Below are positions 51,640 through 60,882 of a stretch of DNA of 64,000 nucleotides, piece by piece. A program made the position numbers and the translations under genes. The notes beneath the pieces were generated by a model, which did no database searches, was not told the origin of the DNA, and saw nothing but the letters and a program-made list of their open reading frames with translations. How positions within the stretch are numbered: the stretch's first letter is position 1; each line of letters opens with the position of its first letter. Source of the DNA: Saccharomyces paradoxus. Its lineage: Eukaryota; Ascomycota; Saccharomycetes; Saccharomycetales; Saccharomycetaceae. The stretch lies in contig NC_047495.1 of NCBI RefSeq assembly GCF_002079055.1, positions 186,001 to 250,000 on the forward strand, in the 5' to 3' direction.

Positions 51640-52623
51640 TTATTTAGGAACGGACTTAACTATAATGTTATACAATTCATCCGTGGTTTCCTTCTTGCCA
51701 GTCTTTATAGCGTACTGTGCGGGGTCACCGTTGTCATCAACTGCTAGTAATCTTATGAATTTCTCGCTTTGCAAAGAACCTGTAAATCCCTTTTGCACAG
51801 TGAATCCCTTGACCAGTTGAATATTCAAAATGACTTTCAAGATACCGCGAGACCTCATGACTATACGCGTCTTCTCGTCATCGTCTTTACTTTTATTGAC
51901 TTTGATGACACCAACACCTCTTTCTTTCCAGCCTTCTTTTATGTTGGAAAGTTGATACAGTTTAGCATTGATCTGGTATATACACTCTTCAGACTCCTCA
52001 CCCGACTTGACTTCCTGTTTCTGCAGTTTGAGGGGTTTTGGTTTGTCGTTTGGTTCTTCTGAGGCGTTTGCTAGTTGTTCGGACCCACTGTGGACCTTAT
52101 CTTTGTCGTCAGTAGCTTTCTTTTCAGTTTCAGAGTTATTTTCTGTTTTGTTTTTCAATATGCTGAAGCCGCTGCCAAATGATAAACCTGAACCAAATGC
52201 AAATGGCTTCTTTGTTTTGTTGTTAGAAGCTGGCAAAGATTCAGTACTGGTGGTTGCCTCTTCTTCATCTTTCGTGTCCTTCTTGGCAACACCAAACCCA
52301 GTTCCAAACTTAGATGCCGCACCAAACACGAATTTATCCTTCTTTTTGTCATCTTCCACACTGCCAGTATCTACGGCCTTGCCCTCGTCAACCTTAATCT
52401 TCTTGTGCGATGATTCTTGGTCTTTTTTACCTTCCTCTTTTTTCTCCCCATCGTTATCATTGGATGGTTCCAATTTGTCACTTGTTTCCTCCCTTTGTTT
52501 ATCCTGATCATTTTCTCTCGGTCTTTTAGGAGTTCTATCTAGTTTATCAATGGGACTTTCAACTGCAGTCTGCTTCACCTCAGAATTTTCGTTGGCCACA
52601 TTGCCACCATTGGTCTCGCTCAT
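51640..52623 (-). CDS. YRB2: Ran-binding nuclear export cofactor Yrb2
   Basis: 327 residues. Nuclear RanBP3-like protein that binds Gsp1-GTP and Crm1 and aids export of NES proteins and pre-40S subunits. The N-terminal half is very acidic and lysine-rich with an NLS-like RTPKRPREND and FG motifs of the FxFG type (FVFGAASKFGTGFGV; FAFGSGLSFGSGFSIL) near 97-155. The C-terminal ~125 residues form a Ran-binding domain (CIYQINAKLYQLSNIKEGWKERGVGVIKVNK ... RIVMRSRGILKVILNIQLVKGF). A long antisense frame overlaps it and is ignored. Confidence 0.96.
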   Translation of the reverse strand: MSETNGGNVANENSEVKQTAVESPIDKLDRTPKRPRENDQDKQREETSDKLEPSNDNDGEKKEEGKKDQESSHKKIKVDEGKAVDTGSVEDDKKKDKFVFGAASKFGTGFGVAKKDTKDEEEATTSTESLPASNNKTKKPFAFGSGLSFGSGFSILKNKTENNSETEKKATDDKDKVHSGSEQLANASEEPNDKPKPLKLQKQEVKSGEESEECIYQINAKLYQLSNIKEGWKERGVGVIKVNKSKDDDEKTRIVMRSRGILKVILNIQLVKGFTVQKGFTGSLQSEKFIRLLAVDDNGDPAQYAIKTGKKETTDELYNIIVKSVPK

Positions 52624-52882
52624 GCTTCTAAAGTTATGCGTACTTTTTCACTCGTTTTGTTCAAATCGATTTATTGACATCTTTGTTTGAGTAGCGATTG
52701 AACTTTTCAAAATTCAGGTATTTATTTCCACCTCGCTGAAACAATGTCAACTTTTAAAAAAAATATCAAGACTAACTACATCACCGCGAAATGCCTGAAG
52801 TAAAAGTATACTACAAATGCGATCCTTAAAATTACTTATATATATATACATTTGTTTATACTAATTCTTATTGGGCAGAGTA

Positions 52883-53347
52883 TCATACAGTTCTTCTATC
52901 CGATATATAATGAACAATAGGTGTGACACCGCTGACTTGAGTAATTTTTTCCAACCAAGCAAGCAAGACACCCCCCTGTTTCTGGCCATGAGGTACGGAC
53001 ATTCCCTTGTAAAGGTACTTCACCAACACGTCTTTCTGAGAATCACTCAAAGTTTTGATTACATTACCAATATCGGCTTGTCTGACTTGTGTCAAGGCTT
53101 CAAGCACGCTCCCAAAATATTGCTCCTTCGTTGGAGCGTCTGCACTGTATGGAGGATCGGTTGTGAGTAATTGAACGGCTCCCACAGAGTCACCACTTGT
53201 GGCCAGCGAGCGCAATTGATTCATTCGAGGTTGTAATTCTTGTAATGTGACAATGGTTTCGTATGGTGGTACTAGATCGGCAGCGGTCAGTCTGCCGCTC
53301 TCTGGATCGAATGCATCGATGTCAATTCTCCTCCAATCGGCTTCCAT
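52883..53347 (-). CDS. ARC15: Arp2/3 complex subunit Arc15 (ARPC5)
   Basis: 154 residues. Smallest subunit of the actin-nucleating Arp2/3 complex, needed for actin patch motility and mitochondrial movement. The p16-Arc/ARPC5 pattern is clear: N-terminal WRRIDIDAFDPESGRL, then helices VGAVQLLTTDPPYSADAPTKEQYFGSVLEALTQV and DVLVKYLYKGMSVP, ending VLLAWLEKITQVSGVTPIVHYISDRRTV. A Reb1 site lies about 145 bp upstream. Confidence 0.96.
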   Translation of the reverse strand: MEADWRRIDIDAFDPESGRLTAADLVPPYETIVTLQELQPRMNQLRSLATSGDSVGAVQLLTTDPPYSADAPTKEQYFGSVLEALTQVRQADIGNVIKTLSDSQKDVLVKYLYKGMSVPHGQKQGGVLLAWLEKITQVSGVTPIVHYISDRRTV

Positions 53348-53491
53348 TGTTCAATCCTTCACGTGTATTGCGTTAAGTTTCCTCTGGCCTCCTTTGCTAG
53401 AATGTCCCGTGTTAATAGCCTGTTTTTCCCTCGTTCTGTTATAGGGGCAAAGCCCGAGAAAGGGAAGGAAGGGTACATATTAATTGATGTG

Positions 53492-53498
53492 CGGGTAA
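53492..53498 (-). promoter_or_regulatory. Reb1-type site (CGGGTAA) upstream of ARC15
   Basis: Exact Reb1 core in the short interval between the ARC15 start and the SNP1 stop. Confidence 0.55.
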
Positions 53499-53538
53499 TT
53501 ATAAACAACAAGTAGTAAAAATAAATGATTATTAATGT

Positions 53539-54441
53539 TCAATAGTCAGGCACTTCTTTGGCAGCTGGTTGAGATTCCCTGGTCCGCGAGTTTCTTGATT
53601 TATATACAGAAGTAACAGCAGCAGTGGGAGCGGAGGGGGGAAGCAAGGGCCTGTTGCCGTGGTATCTCGTGTCCGATGTGGAACTGCCGTATCTATCAGG
53701 GTTATATGCGGAGGAAGAAACTTCTCTGCGTGGCGGCCTGGGAGCGTAATTTCTTTCTGTGGGATTGGCTATGCTTGAACTTGCAAATCTTCCTGGAAGC
53801 CTGCTATCTCTGTTGGAGTAGCCTCTGCCACCTAGGCCACCGCCCAATCTTCTTGGCTTGAAATATTTAACAGTTCTGCCTCTTTCTATATCGACTATAC
53901 AGACCCTGTCTTTGATTTGGATACCCCTGTGTACTCCGATTTCCTTAAATGCCATCTTACTACTCATTGGGTCTTTGAACACTATGAAGGCATAACCTCT
54001 GCTCTTCTGGGTGATCTTGTCCTTGACTATTCTAATTTTTTCAATCTCGCCAAACTTAACAAAATGTTTTTGCAGTTCAACTTCGTCAAGGTCGTATGGT
54101 AATCTCCCAATAAATATCGTTCTATAGGGATCTGTGTCCTTGATATGGGGGTCGGCGTTCGGTTTCCAATTTTGTAATCTCCGATCTAACAACTGGGCAT
54201 TTTTGATCTTGGAAAGTTTGATGTCTTCGTATCTTTGGAGATGGTCGTTTGGAGATCCTTCCTGATACTCCTCCATATAGTGCTTCAAAGAGGTTGATAG
54301 TAAGTTTGCGACGCCAGTGATACTTGGGTTTGTTTGTCTCTTCGCATATGGGTAATCCGTTGGTCTTTTGTAAGACAAAGGCGGCCTTGGTCTAAAAAGT
54401 CTTGACACATCGTCAGGATACTTGGATAGATTATAACTCAT
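53539..54441 (-). CDS. SNP1: U1 snRNP 70-kDa protein homolog Snp1
   Basis: 300 residues from the ATG at 54441 (a TTG precedes it). Binds stem-loop I of U1 snRNA and supports 5' splice-site recognition. The N-terminal arm has the U1-70K features LFRPRPPLSYKRPTDYP. One RRM at about 105-185 has RNP2 TIFIGRLPY and RNP1 KSRGYAFIVF, followed by RGRTVKYFKPRRLGGGLGGRG. The C-terminal tail is Arg/Ser/Pro-rich and short, as in yeast. Divergent small ORFs upstream (54484-54750) have no protein-like pattern. Confidence 0.97.
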   Translation of the reverse strand: MSYNLSKYPDDVSRLFRPRPPLSYKRPTDYPYAKRQTNPSITGVANLLSTSLKHYMEEYQEGSPNDHLQRYEDIKLSKIKNAQLLDRRLQNWKPNADPHIKDTDPYRTIFIGRLPYDLDEVELQKHFVKFGEIEKIRIVKDKITQKSRGYAFIVFKDPMSSKMAFKEIGVHRGIQIKDRVCIVDIERGRTVKYFKPRRLGGGLGGRGYSNRDSRLPGRFASSSIANPTERNYAPRPPRREVSSSAYNPDRYGSSTSDTRYHGNRPLLPPSAPTAAVTSVYKSRNSRTRESQPAAKEVPDY

Positions 54442-54898
54442 CAAAGCTTAGGTACTGGGTACTTTTTTTGAAATTTCATTCCTTCATTCGATGATCAAGC
54501 TGTGCGCCATATTTTCCTTTTTTTTTTTCAATGTCTTTAATTTTCTACGAAAAGGCGCATACAGTAGAGCTGGTGGGATTTTATGAGCGAAACAAGTAGA
54601 CAAGCAAACATGAACAAAATCACGATGGTGTGTACTTTTCTCTTTCCCACTACACCAAGAAAGGTTAATTGGTACGTATGTTTGCGATAATAGCAAGAAT
54701 CTAGCCTACGATTTTTTTTATTTAAGGTCGCGTTGTTAAGACTAAACATAAAAAAAATAACCTATGTGTTGATTTATTTACTTGTATACACCGCAGTAAT
54801 TAAGTACGCATCAAAATACATGCATATAGATTTTCTTTTTATTTTTTTATAGCTTGCTACATTTCGTTAATTCATAAAAAAATAACCTTTCCTCACAC
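54442..54898. other. SNP1 promoter / RGI2 3' flank, with an ARS-like match
   Basis: 457 bp, very AT-rich with T-runs near 54524 and 54713. TAAACATAAAA at 54743-54753 is an 11/11 match to the ARS consensus on the minus strand. The questionable S. cerevisiae ORF YIL060W would fall near here; I find no convincing counterpart. Confidence 0.3.
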
Positions 54899-55393
54899 TT
54901 AAATGAGTGGCTGCAAGGGTTCTGTCTTGTAATCGACATCTACCATTGCACCATCGTGGTTACATACGACTTCAACAGACACCTTGAATTTCTTGGCGTT
55001 CAACTCTGTTTCTTCACCATAATTCCAAACAATCTTATCGAATGACTCCTGCTTTTTCTTATCATGGAATTTCAATTCCGGCTTGTTGATGGCGGTTTTA
55101 ATGTCCTTTAACAGGTGCTTCTCAACATGCTGGTGTAAATGGCGAACAAACTTTTTAGAATGAGAGTTCGCAGTCTCTTTGATCTTTTCCGGATCGTCAT
55201 GCGCATCATGCAATACAAATGGCGGATAGTACTTCAATTGGCAGTGAACATGGTCGAACTCCTGGTCTTCCGTCTCGCCCTTCAAATACGTTTCAAAATC
55301 ATGCAAATCCTCAAAAACCTTTAAAGATTCACCACTTTTGGTAGTAACGGTGGACATCTTAGGACCCTTTGCTTTCTTGTCCTTCTTAGTCAT
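54899..55393 (-). CDS. RGI2: Respiratory growth-induced protein Rgi2
   Basis: 164 residues. Small cytosolic protein of the RGI family, needed for normal energy metabolism under respiration; biochemical activity unknown. A lysine-rich start (MTKKDKKAKGPKMSTVTTKSGE), then LKVFEDLHDFETYLKGETEDQEFDHVHCQLKYYPPFVLHDAHDDPEKIK, given here as position about 24-72, and a His/Lys-rich helix (KKFVRHLHQHVEKHLLKDIK). The paralog RGI1 is on chromosome V. Upstream (55394-55842) has a CCCCGC box at 55680-55685 that fits Mig1 glucose repression. Confidence 0.93.
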   Translation of the reverse strand: MTKKDKKAKGPKMSTVTTKSGESLKVFEDLHDFETYLKGETEDQEFDHVHCQLKYYPPFVLHDAHDDPEKIKETANSHSKKFVRHLHQHVEKHLLKDIKTAINKPELKFHDKKKQESFDKIVWNYGEETELNAKKFKVSVEVVCNHDGAMVDVDYKTEPLQPLI

Positions 55394-55679
55394 CGCTCTT
55401 ATTTAAAAATACTTTGTTATATATTGTACGTTGGTTCGTTTGCACTTAAACGTGTGTCGATAAATAAATCAAGATCTATCTATCTTCACAATGAAGATAT
55501 GAAAAAATAAGAAACAAGTGCAAGAGAACAGGTCAATGCGGTATTAGAGCCAGGCTACGCTTATATACGGACGATAGCCAACCGCTGAGAAGGTTCAAGC
55601 CAAGAACCAGAGGTGAAGAAAATACCCCAACAATGGCATCTGGTGGCTAATGCCAGCTTCACTAAGGGCACAAGCCATA

Positions 55680-55685
55680 CCCCGC
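55680..55685 (-). promoter_or_regulatory. Mig1-like GC box (CCCCGC) upstream of RGI2
   Basis: Core of the Mig1 site (reverse of GCGGGG) about 290 bp upstream of RGI2, with an A/T flank (CATA) on one side. Glucose repression of RGI2 would agree with its respiratory role. The core is short and can occur by chance. Confidence 0.35.
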
Positions 55686-55842
55686 ATTAATAATTTCTGT
55701 CCCTTTAGTCTCGTTCTTCAGCCGTATATCCGCAAAACCTCGTTCAATATTCCATGCCATCATTGCACCCCATATCTGTGTGCTAATGATTTTACTAAAA
55801 ATCCTAATAGTAATCCCTAGTACAAACTCCTACATTGTTTTA

Positions 55843-55924
55843 GGCACTATGGCCGAGTGGTTAAGGCGACAGACTTGAAATCTGTTGGGCTCTGCCCGCG
55901 CTGGTTCAAATCCTGCTGGTGTCG
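55843..55924 (+). tRNA. tRNA-Ser (anticodon UGA)
   Basis: 82 nt, class II cloverleaf with a long variable arm (GGGCTCTGCCC). Anticodon stem CAGA/TCTG with loop CTTGAAA gives TGA, reading UCA/UCG-type codons. The acceptor pairs GGCACTA with TGGTGTC, discriminator G; the B box is GGTTCAAATCC. A T-rich terminator follows. It corresponds to tS(UGA)I. Confidence 0.97.
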
Positions 55925-56956
55925 TTATTTTTCTTTTAAATTTCTTTTTATCGCTTACTGATTGATGGATATCTTCCACAGCCTCACACTGATGGGTGAT
56001 CACGCACCCACAATCATTCCTTCGGGGTTTACTCCTGGTGGTCACGGTTCGCAGAATAATCTGCGCGGTGTTTATTCACAAAAACCGCGTAGTCTCCATT
56101 TCGGTGAATCCGCTTATATCCGTGTACGTAGGTTGCTTTTCGGGGAAGGAAAAGCAGAAAGCCCGGACAACACGACACAAGAGTCATTTGTTATGCATAG
56201 ACACAGCGAGTCCTGCGGAGCCGGGGATAAGAGGGTCGCGCTACTTTCCGCGGAACATCGGAATGCGTGGGCAAGTGCCCTGAGAACAGCCGGCGGGCGG
56301 GTAGCTGCCACGGAATTGGCGCCGCATTTCCGTGGGTGACTATGACTTTTGATCGATTTCATGTTGTTTTTGCCCTGAATTCTGCGCCCCTCGGAGAAAC
56401 TCTTCTTTTCTTTTTTATCTCTTTCCCATCGTTTCCTTTCGTATTAGGCTAGGTAGCAGAATCATGGCAGGAGCTGTTAGCTGAGTGGGCAGATTACGTT
56501 TGGGCACTGTGCATTTTGTGACAGATTATATTTTGCTTCGCTTTTCCTTCTTCAGCATAAGTGTGAGCCATATGTTCCCTGAAATCTTTCTACCGTCGTC
56601 TTCTTTTCTTTACTATAAATCAATGTGCTCTCTTCCTTGATTCTTGCCTTTTGGATCTTCAGTACTTGTGTGGGTGAAAATATAGTTATTGAGTCAATTC
56701 AGGTTAGTTTGATTTAGTTCTAATCTAGCCCTTTCGTGACCATACAAATACTACTAGCTTTTTTTTTTCCTCTCTCTCTCTACTACTACTTCTTCCTCTT
56801 TTTTTTTTTCCCTCTTCTTTTCTATTGTCCCACATCGCATCTTAGCATAAACGCATCCGCATTCCCTTCCTACTTCTTTTTTATTAGTTATAGTTTTAAA
56901 ACCTTCTTTATTCTCTTTCTAGGTATTCTTCTTCGTTGCATATATCCCATACACAT
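55925..56956. other. Long VHR1 upstream region
   Basis: About 1 kb. The first 450 bp are GC-rich for yeast and dense in CGG/CCG triplets, with an inverted repeat (CCACGGAA/TTCCGTGG) at 56308-56335. The second half is strongly pyrimidine-rich, with T and CT runs at 56760-56820 just before the coding start. Open frames of up to 124 codons occur on both strands but lack protein-like composition. Confidence 0.5.
56308..56335. repeat. Perfect 8-bp inverted repeat with 12-nt spacer
   Basis: CCACGGAA at 56308-56315 and TTCCGTGG at 56328-56335. It could be a dimeric factor site or an RNA hairpin. Confidence 0.7.
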
Positions 56957-58882
56957 ATGAACGGTCCTCCAACATTCACTCAATATAGAATAAATAAGTT
57001 TTCTGGGAATGGAGCAACTCACAAGATCAGAGAATTACTAAATTTCAACGATGAAAAGAAATGGAAACAATTTTCGAGCAGAAGGCTGGAGCTGATAGAC
57101 AAATTCCAATTAAGCCAATATAAGGCAAGCGAACAAGATCAAAACATAAAGCAGATTGCCACAATATTGAGAACGGAATTCGGCTACCCTGTAAGCTGCT
57201 CTAAAGAATTCGAGAAGCTAGTCACTGCTGCTGTGCAATCCGTGAGAAGGAACAGAAAACGATCGAAAAAACGCTACGCTCTGAGCATAGCCAGCGGCAG
57301 TGGCGGCAATGCTAACAACAGCATCTCGTCAAATTCCACTTCTGACGACGAGATCTCTCCCTCCATTTACCAGCGTTCCCATTCGGACTTCCTGCCTACT
57401 TCTAATTTTACGGCAGACTTTCAACTTACAAACAAGTTCCAACCTCTTATGAGTCACCAAAGTAACAACGGAAGCATTTTCCCAACTGTGAGCAACCAAA
57501 ATGACCCATCTCCATCGGTTACTTCAACCCAGCAAAAATATAACGATATAGTCACTATGTTGGTGCACGATCTCGTTACCAATGCCGTGCCCTTATCAGA
57601 ACAAGCTCTCAAGGACCCTTATACTGGACCAAACCTGTCTCATTTTGCCACGTCTTCACTCGGCCAGCAACCTAACATTACCACAAACATCCCAATAGAT
57701 TCCACCGTCCCCTTTTTCTTAAGGGAAAAGTTGCTCCTACAAATCCAAAGATCAAGAACTTGCCAAGACATTTCTCAGGCTGCAGGATCCATTGACATTT
57801 ACGCAAATCTGGAGATCTTGGGTGAAATGTCAATCCGAATGTCTATTGCATTTGTTATTGAACGATTTTTCTCCAATCTGGTCTCTTCTTCAATGAAGTA
57901 TATCACTTCCAAGACTTGTTCTCCTGAGAACCTGGCCTTATTGTCTCAAAGACTGTTCGGTTCCGCTACAAGGCATAACTTATCTCATTTCCCCGCGGCT
58001 CAGGTGCAACTAAGACTACTGTACTTGGTCATAGGTGGTATTGTCAAGGATTTCGGTTTCGATCCCACACTTTATCCTTTAAGTGAAATCATACATCATA
58101 TTGTGATGGTTCAGTATCCTTTGGCCAGCTCTTGTGCGTCTGCACCAGCACCATCATCATCCTCATCTAACAAGAGGGTCAAGAGAAGCCCTTGTGCCGT
58201 TTCAAGTGACATCATGATGAATAATAACACACTCTCAAATAGAGCTACACTCTTAACCACTCTACCAATGAAACCTCAATCGGCCAATAAAGATGTTAAT
58301 CGCAGGGTTATCATTAGATTCAATGATCACGAGCAAGCCTTCACTTTCCACCAGTTGAGCAATGGTCCACCCACGGTGTCGGAAGTTTTGGAGAACTGTA
58401 AAAATTTATTTAATATTATCAACAAGAACAAAAATTTTGGTATTTTCCATAACGATAACCTCCTGAACGATGAAAGTTTGGCAAAGTTATTTGATTCTTT
58501 TTCTACGAGCGAAATTCATCTTGTAATTAGGGACATTTCCACCATTCCGCTGCAAGATGCTAAAGTACCAGTGCCCATCACGCTACCCAAAATGTCATGT
58601 ATAGGTGAAAACACCCCTATACCTTCCATTCCATTGGTATCACACGAGAAAGGTGATCCAAAAAAATCAAGCTTGACTGCCTTTGATAACATCCTTAATA
58701 GAATCTCTAAATCGCCAATGAATGAAGACAATAGCAACACTACGTTAAACACCGGCACCTCCATCCCCAACACCAACAATAATGATCATAACGAATCCGT
58801 GCCAGCGCCTTACGTCACAAAGAACAAAAATTCTTTTCAAAATGGCAATTTACCTCAGCCGGTTTTTCAACCTTTACTTTGA
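56957..58882 (+). CDS. VHR1: Transcription activator Vhr1 (low-biotin response)
   Basis: 641 residues from the ATG at 56957; the seven codons before it start with TTG. In yeast Vhr1 activates the vitamin H transporter VHT1 and BIO5 when biotin is low. The conserved Vhr1 N-terminal DNA-binding region covers about residues 1-110 (TQYRINKFSGNGATHKIRELLNFNDEKKWKQFSSRRLELIDKF, described by position 8-50), ending in a basic cluster RRNRKRSKKRYALS. The middle is Ser/Asn-rich with a helical part near 220-400 and a ubiquitin-like RRVIIRFNDHEQAFTFHQL near 455. The C-terminus is polar. Confidence 0.92.
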   Translation: MNGPPTFTQYRINKFSGNGATHKIRELLNFNDEKKWKQFSSRRLELIDKFQLSQYKASEQDQNIKQIATILRTEFGYPVSCSKEFEKLVTAAVQSVRRNRKRSKKRYALSIASGSGGNANNSISSNSTSDDEISPSIYQRSHSDFLPTSNFTADFQLTNKFQPLMSHQSNNGSIFPTVSNQNDPSPSVTSTQQKYNDIVTMLVHDLVTNAVPLSEQALKDPYTGPNLSHFATSSLGQQPNITTNIPIDSTVPFFLREKLLLQIQRSRTCQDISQAAGSIDIYANLEILGEMSIRMSIAFVIERFFSNLVSSSMKYITSKTCSPENLALLSQRLFGSATRHNLSHFPAAQVQLRLLYLVIGGIVKDFGFDPTLYPLSEIIHHIVMVQYPLASSCASAPAPSSSSSNKRVKRSPCAVSSDIMMNNNTLSNRATLLTTLPMKPQSANKDVNRRVIIRFNDHEQAFTFHQLSNGPPTVSEVLENCKNLFNIINKNKNFGIFHNDNLLNDESLAKLFDSFSTSEIHLVIRDISTIPLQDAKVPVPITLPKMSCIGENTPIPSIPLVSHEKGDPKKSSLTAFDNILNRISKSPMNEDNSNTTLNTGTSIPNTNNNDHNESVPAPYVTKNKNSFQNGNLPQPVFQPLL

Positions 58883-59007
58883 TAAGAATACAAAAAGAAT
58901 TGTCTCCGTACATACTTATCTAATACACATTCCACACATCCCCCCCCTTTTCAATTCGCGTACATACCTATGTAAGATAAAATAATAATATCCTCTTCAT
59001 TCATACT

Positions 59008-60882
59008 TCAGTATTGCTGTTGTTGATTTTCAAATTCATCTTCGTCAAATGGCGGCAGTTCCATTACGTGAATCTTGTACCCCAATGAGTATTCCTGGTC
59101 TTGTAAGGATTCGAATGTCAAATCAGACAGCTCTTTATCGTGGAACCCAACAATGGCGTTATACACGATAGTGCTAACTTTAAAGTATTTCGCCTTTCTA
59201 TCCTCTGTGGGGCTAGAACTGTTTTCACTCTGTGTAGAAGTAGTTGGCAAATTACCGTTAAACTCTTCCAACTCATCTTCCGGTAATTCAAACTTCAATA
59301 GAGTTGCCTCTTCATGGTCTTCATAAACCCCTACATAAAATTCCCTCGTATTATTGATCGATGTTCGAGGCCCACCATTTGTGTATGTGCTGTTATTTAC
59401 ATTCCCGTTGGTGTCCTCATTTCCCGATATCTTTAATGTGTCCATAGATTCATTAAGTAAAGAAACTTCGCTTTGTTGCTGTAGAAATTGCTTTTCCTGT
59501 AGTCTTAATAGCTTGGGGCATTTTAATTTTATAAAATCTTTCAGAACTGTCCATCTTAACCTTCCAAATTTTTCCAATTGTCCCCTCTCTTTGATTTCGA
59601 TAACTGTGAACTTCTCTTGATTTACCAATTCATTGAAATCAGACTCTGATAGTTTCTCTAAGAATTCTATAGGTATATAGGGCGGGAAATTTATGATTTT
59701 CAACTGCCACATACCTCTATTCGTCATTTGTTTTCTGAAACTTTTCTCATTAAAGATATGCTTTAGTCTTTTATGATTTATTTGGGTTTGTGAAGGCGTA
59801 ATAGCTCCGCCATTCTTTACTTCAAGGACACGGTCATCGCCATTCGTATTAGTGGTAGTAATATTACCGTTATTATTGGCATTCGATGCCATATTCAAGT
59901 TGTAAAGGGCAGATATTTCGTTATAAGAGGGGTTTATTTTATTATTCCTTAAGGAGAGGTGATGATGTTGAGAGCGGGGGCCTGTACCGGTATCTGGATT
60001 TCTAGGGCTATTATGCATGTATTTTTGAAACTGGCTTTGGTTCTGATGATAAAAATGCCGACGACGAGGATAGTGTGTAGGGGAGGCAAGTGGACCACCA
60101 GCGGGGGCAGCGGTTGGCGGGGCTAGAGTGGTTTGATAGGGCATCTGCATATTAGGTAGTGTTCCTGGAGGAGCACCTAATATGGGTAGCAGCGAAGTCG
60201 GGAATGGACCATGAGGTGGGGGAGCAAGAGGCGGCACACCAACAGGTACTGGAACAGGGGTGGGCAATGGCGTTATGTTCTCATTCTTTCGCAGGCCCAA
60301 TTCAGGTGAAAAACTGAAATATTGAGAAGAAGGAGTGGAACCGGATGGTGGTTGCGGCGTGACAGATGAAACATGACTTGCAAACCGGGGAGAAATAGAT
60401 CTTTTATTGTCATCAGTAGCACTCCGGACGTCACTGTTATCACTGACTTCTGGATATCGCAGTGGAAGAGAATCATTTGTGTATGGCAACAGATAAACAA
60501 ACAGGTCATGATAATCCCATTGGTACGTATTCAAAGTAAGTAATAAGTTTTCCAGAGACTCGTTGTCTACCGAGCTCTTCAGAATAACAATGCAACTCTG
60601 GAAAGTGACGAAGGGAGGAACCATAGAAGTCATTGGAGGCAGCATTTTCACCTGTAAAATGTTGGTATGATATATGATTCCGCCTACCAAATATTTAACC
60701 TGCGCCCAGGTCTTGCCCGGAGGGAGATTATCAATTCGTATGGGAATACCACTTGACTGTGAATACGTCTTTTTCTTAGAAGCAACCTTTGCGTTTGTTG
60801 TTGGGCTTTCAGTTGCAGAACGGGCAACAAAGGCACTGGCAGAAGCGGCGGATTTAGCATTATAATGTGTTTCCAGAGTCAT
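59008..60882 (-). CDS. YIL055C-like protein, proline-rich, with RRM-like segments
   Basis: 624 residues from the ATG at 60882; the frame is open 34 codons further without an ATG. Function unknown. Residues about 37-130 look like a divergent RNA-recognition fold (IPIRIDNLPPGKTWAQVKYL ... PFVTFQSCIVILKSS ... LFVYLLP). A Pro-rich middle follows (VPVPVGVPPLAPPPHGPFP near 240) with Asn-rich stretches (NNNGNITTTNTNGDD). A second RRM-like start lies near 405 (WQLKIINFPPYIPIEFLEKL). The C-terminus is acidic and glutamine-rich. It runs towards VHR1 (convergent) and is divergent from GPP1. Confidence 0.85.
   Translation of the reverse strand: MTLETHYNAKSAASASAFVARSATESPTTNAKVASKKKTYSQSSGIPIRIDNLPPGKTWAQVKYLVGGIIYHTNILQVKMLPPMTSMVPPFVTFQSCIVILKSSVDNESLENLLLTLNTYQWDYHDLFVYLLPYTNDSLPLRYPEVSDNSDVRSATDDNKRSISPRFASHVSSVTPQPPSGSTPSSQYFSFSPELGLRKNENITPLPTPVPVPVGVPPLAPPPHGPFPTSLLPILGAPPGTLPNMQMPYQTTLAPPTAAPAGGPLASPTHYPRRRHFYHQNQSQFQKYMHNSPRNPDTGTGPRSQHHHLSLRNNKINPSYNEISALYNLNMASNANNNGNITTTNTNGDDRVLEVKNGGAITPSQTQINHKRLKHIFNEKSFRKQMTNRGMWQLKIINFPPYIPIEFLEKLSESDFNELVNQEKFTVIEIKERGQLEKFGRLRWTVLKDFIKLKCPKLLRLQEKQFLQQQSEVSLLNESMDTLKISGNEDTNGNVNNSTYTNGGPRTSINNTREFYVGVYEDHEEATLLKFELPEDELEEFNGNLPTTSTQSENSSSPTEDRKAKYFKVSTIVYNAIVGFHDKELSDLTFESLQDQEYSLGYKIHVMELPPFDEDEFENQQQQY

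Noticed and set aside
51968-52507. 179-codon open frame on the plus strand
   Set aside because: It lies antisense inside YRB2, is Ser/Leu/Phe-rich as expected from the complement of Lys/Glu codons, and has no protein-like motifs.
54484-54749. Small overlapping minus-strand frames upstream of SNP1
   Set aside because: Composition follows AT-rich promoter DNA and there is no conserved pattern.
55965-56339. 124-codon plus-strand frame after tRNA-Ser (near the doubtful YIL058W/YIL059C region)
   Set aside because: GC-rich promoter sequence with overlapping frames on both strands and no recognisable domain; kept only as a note on the GC island.
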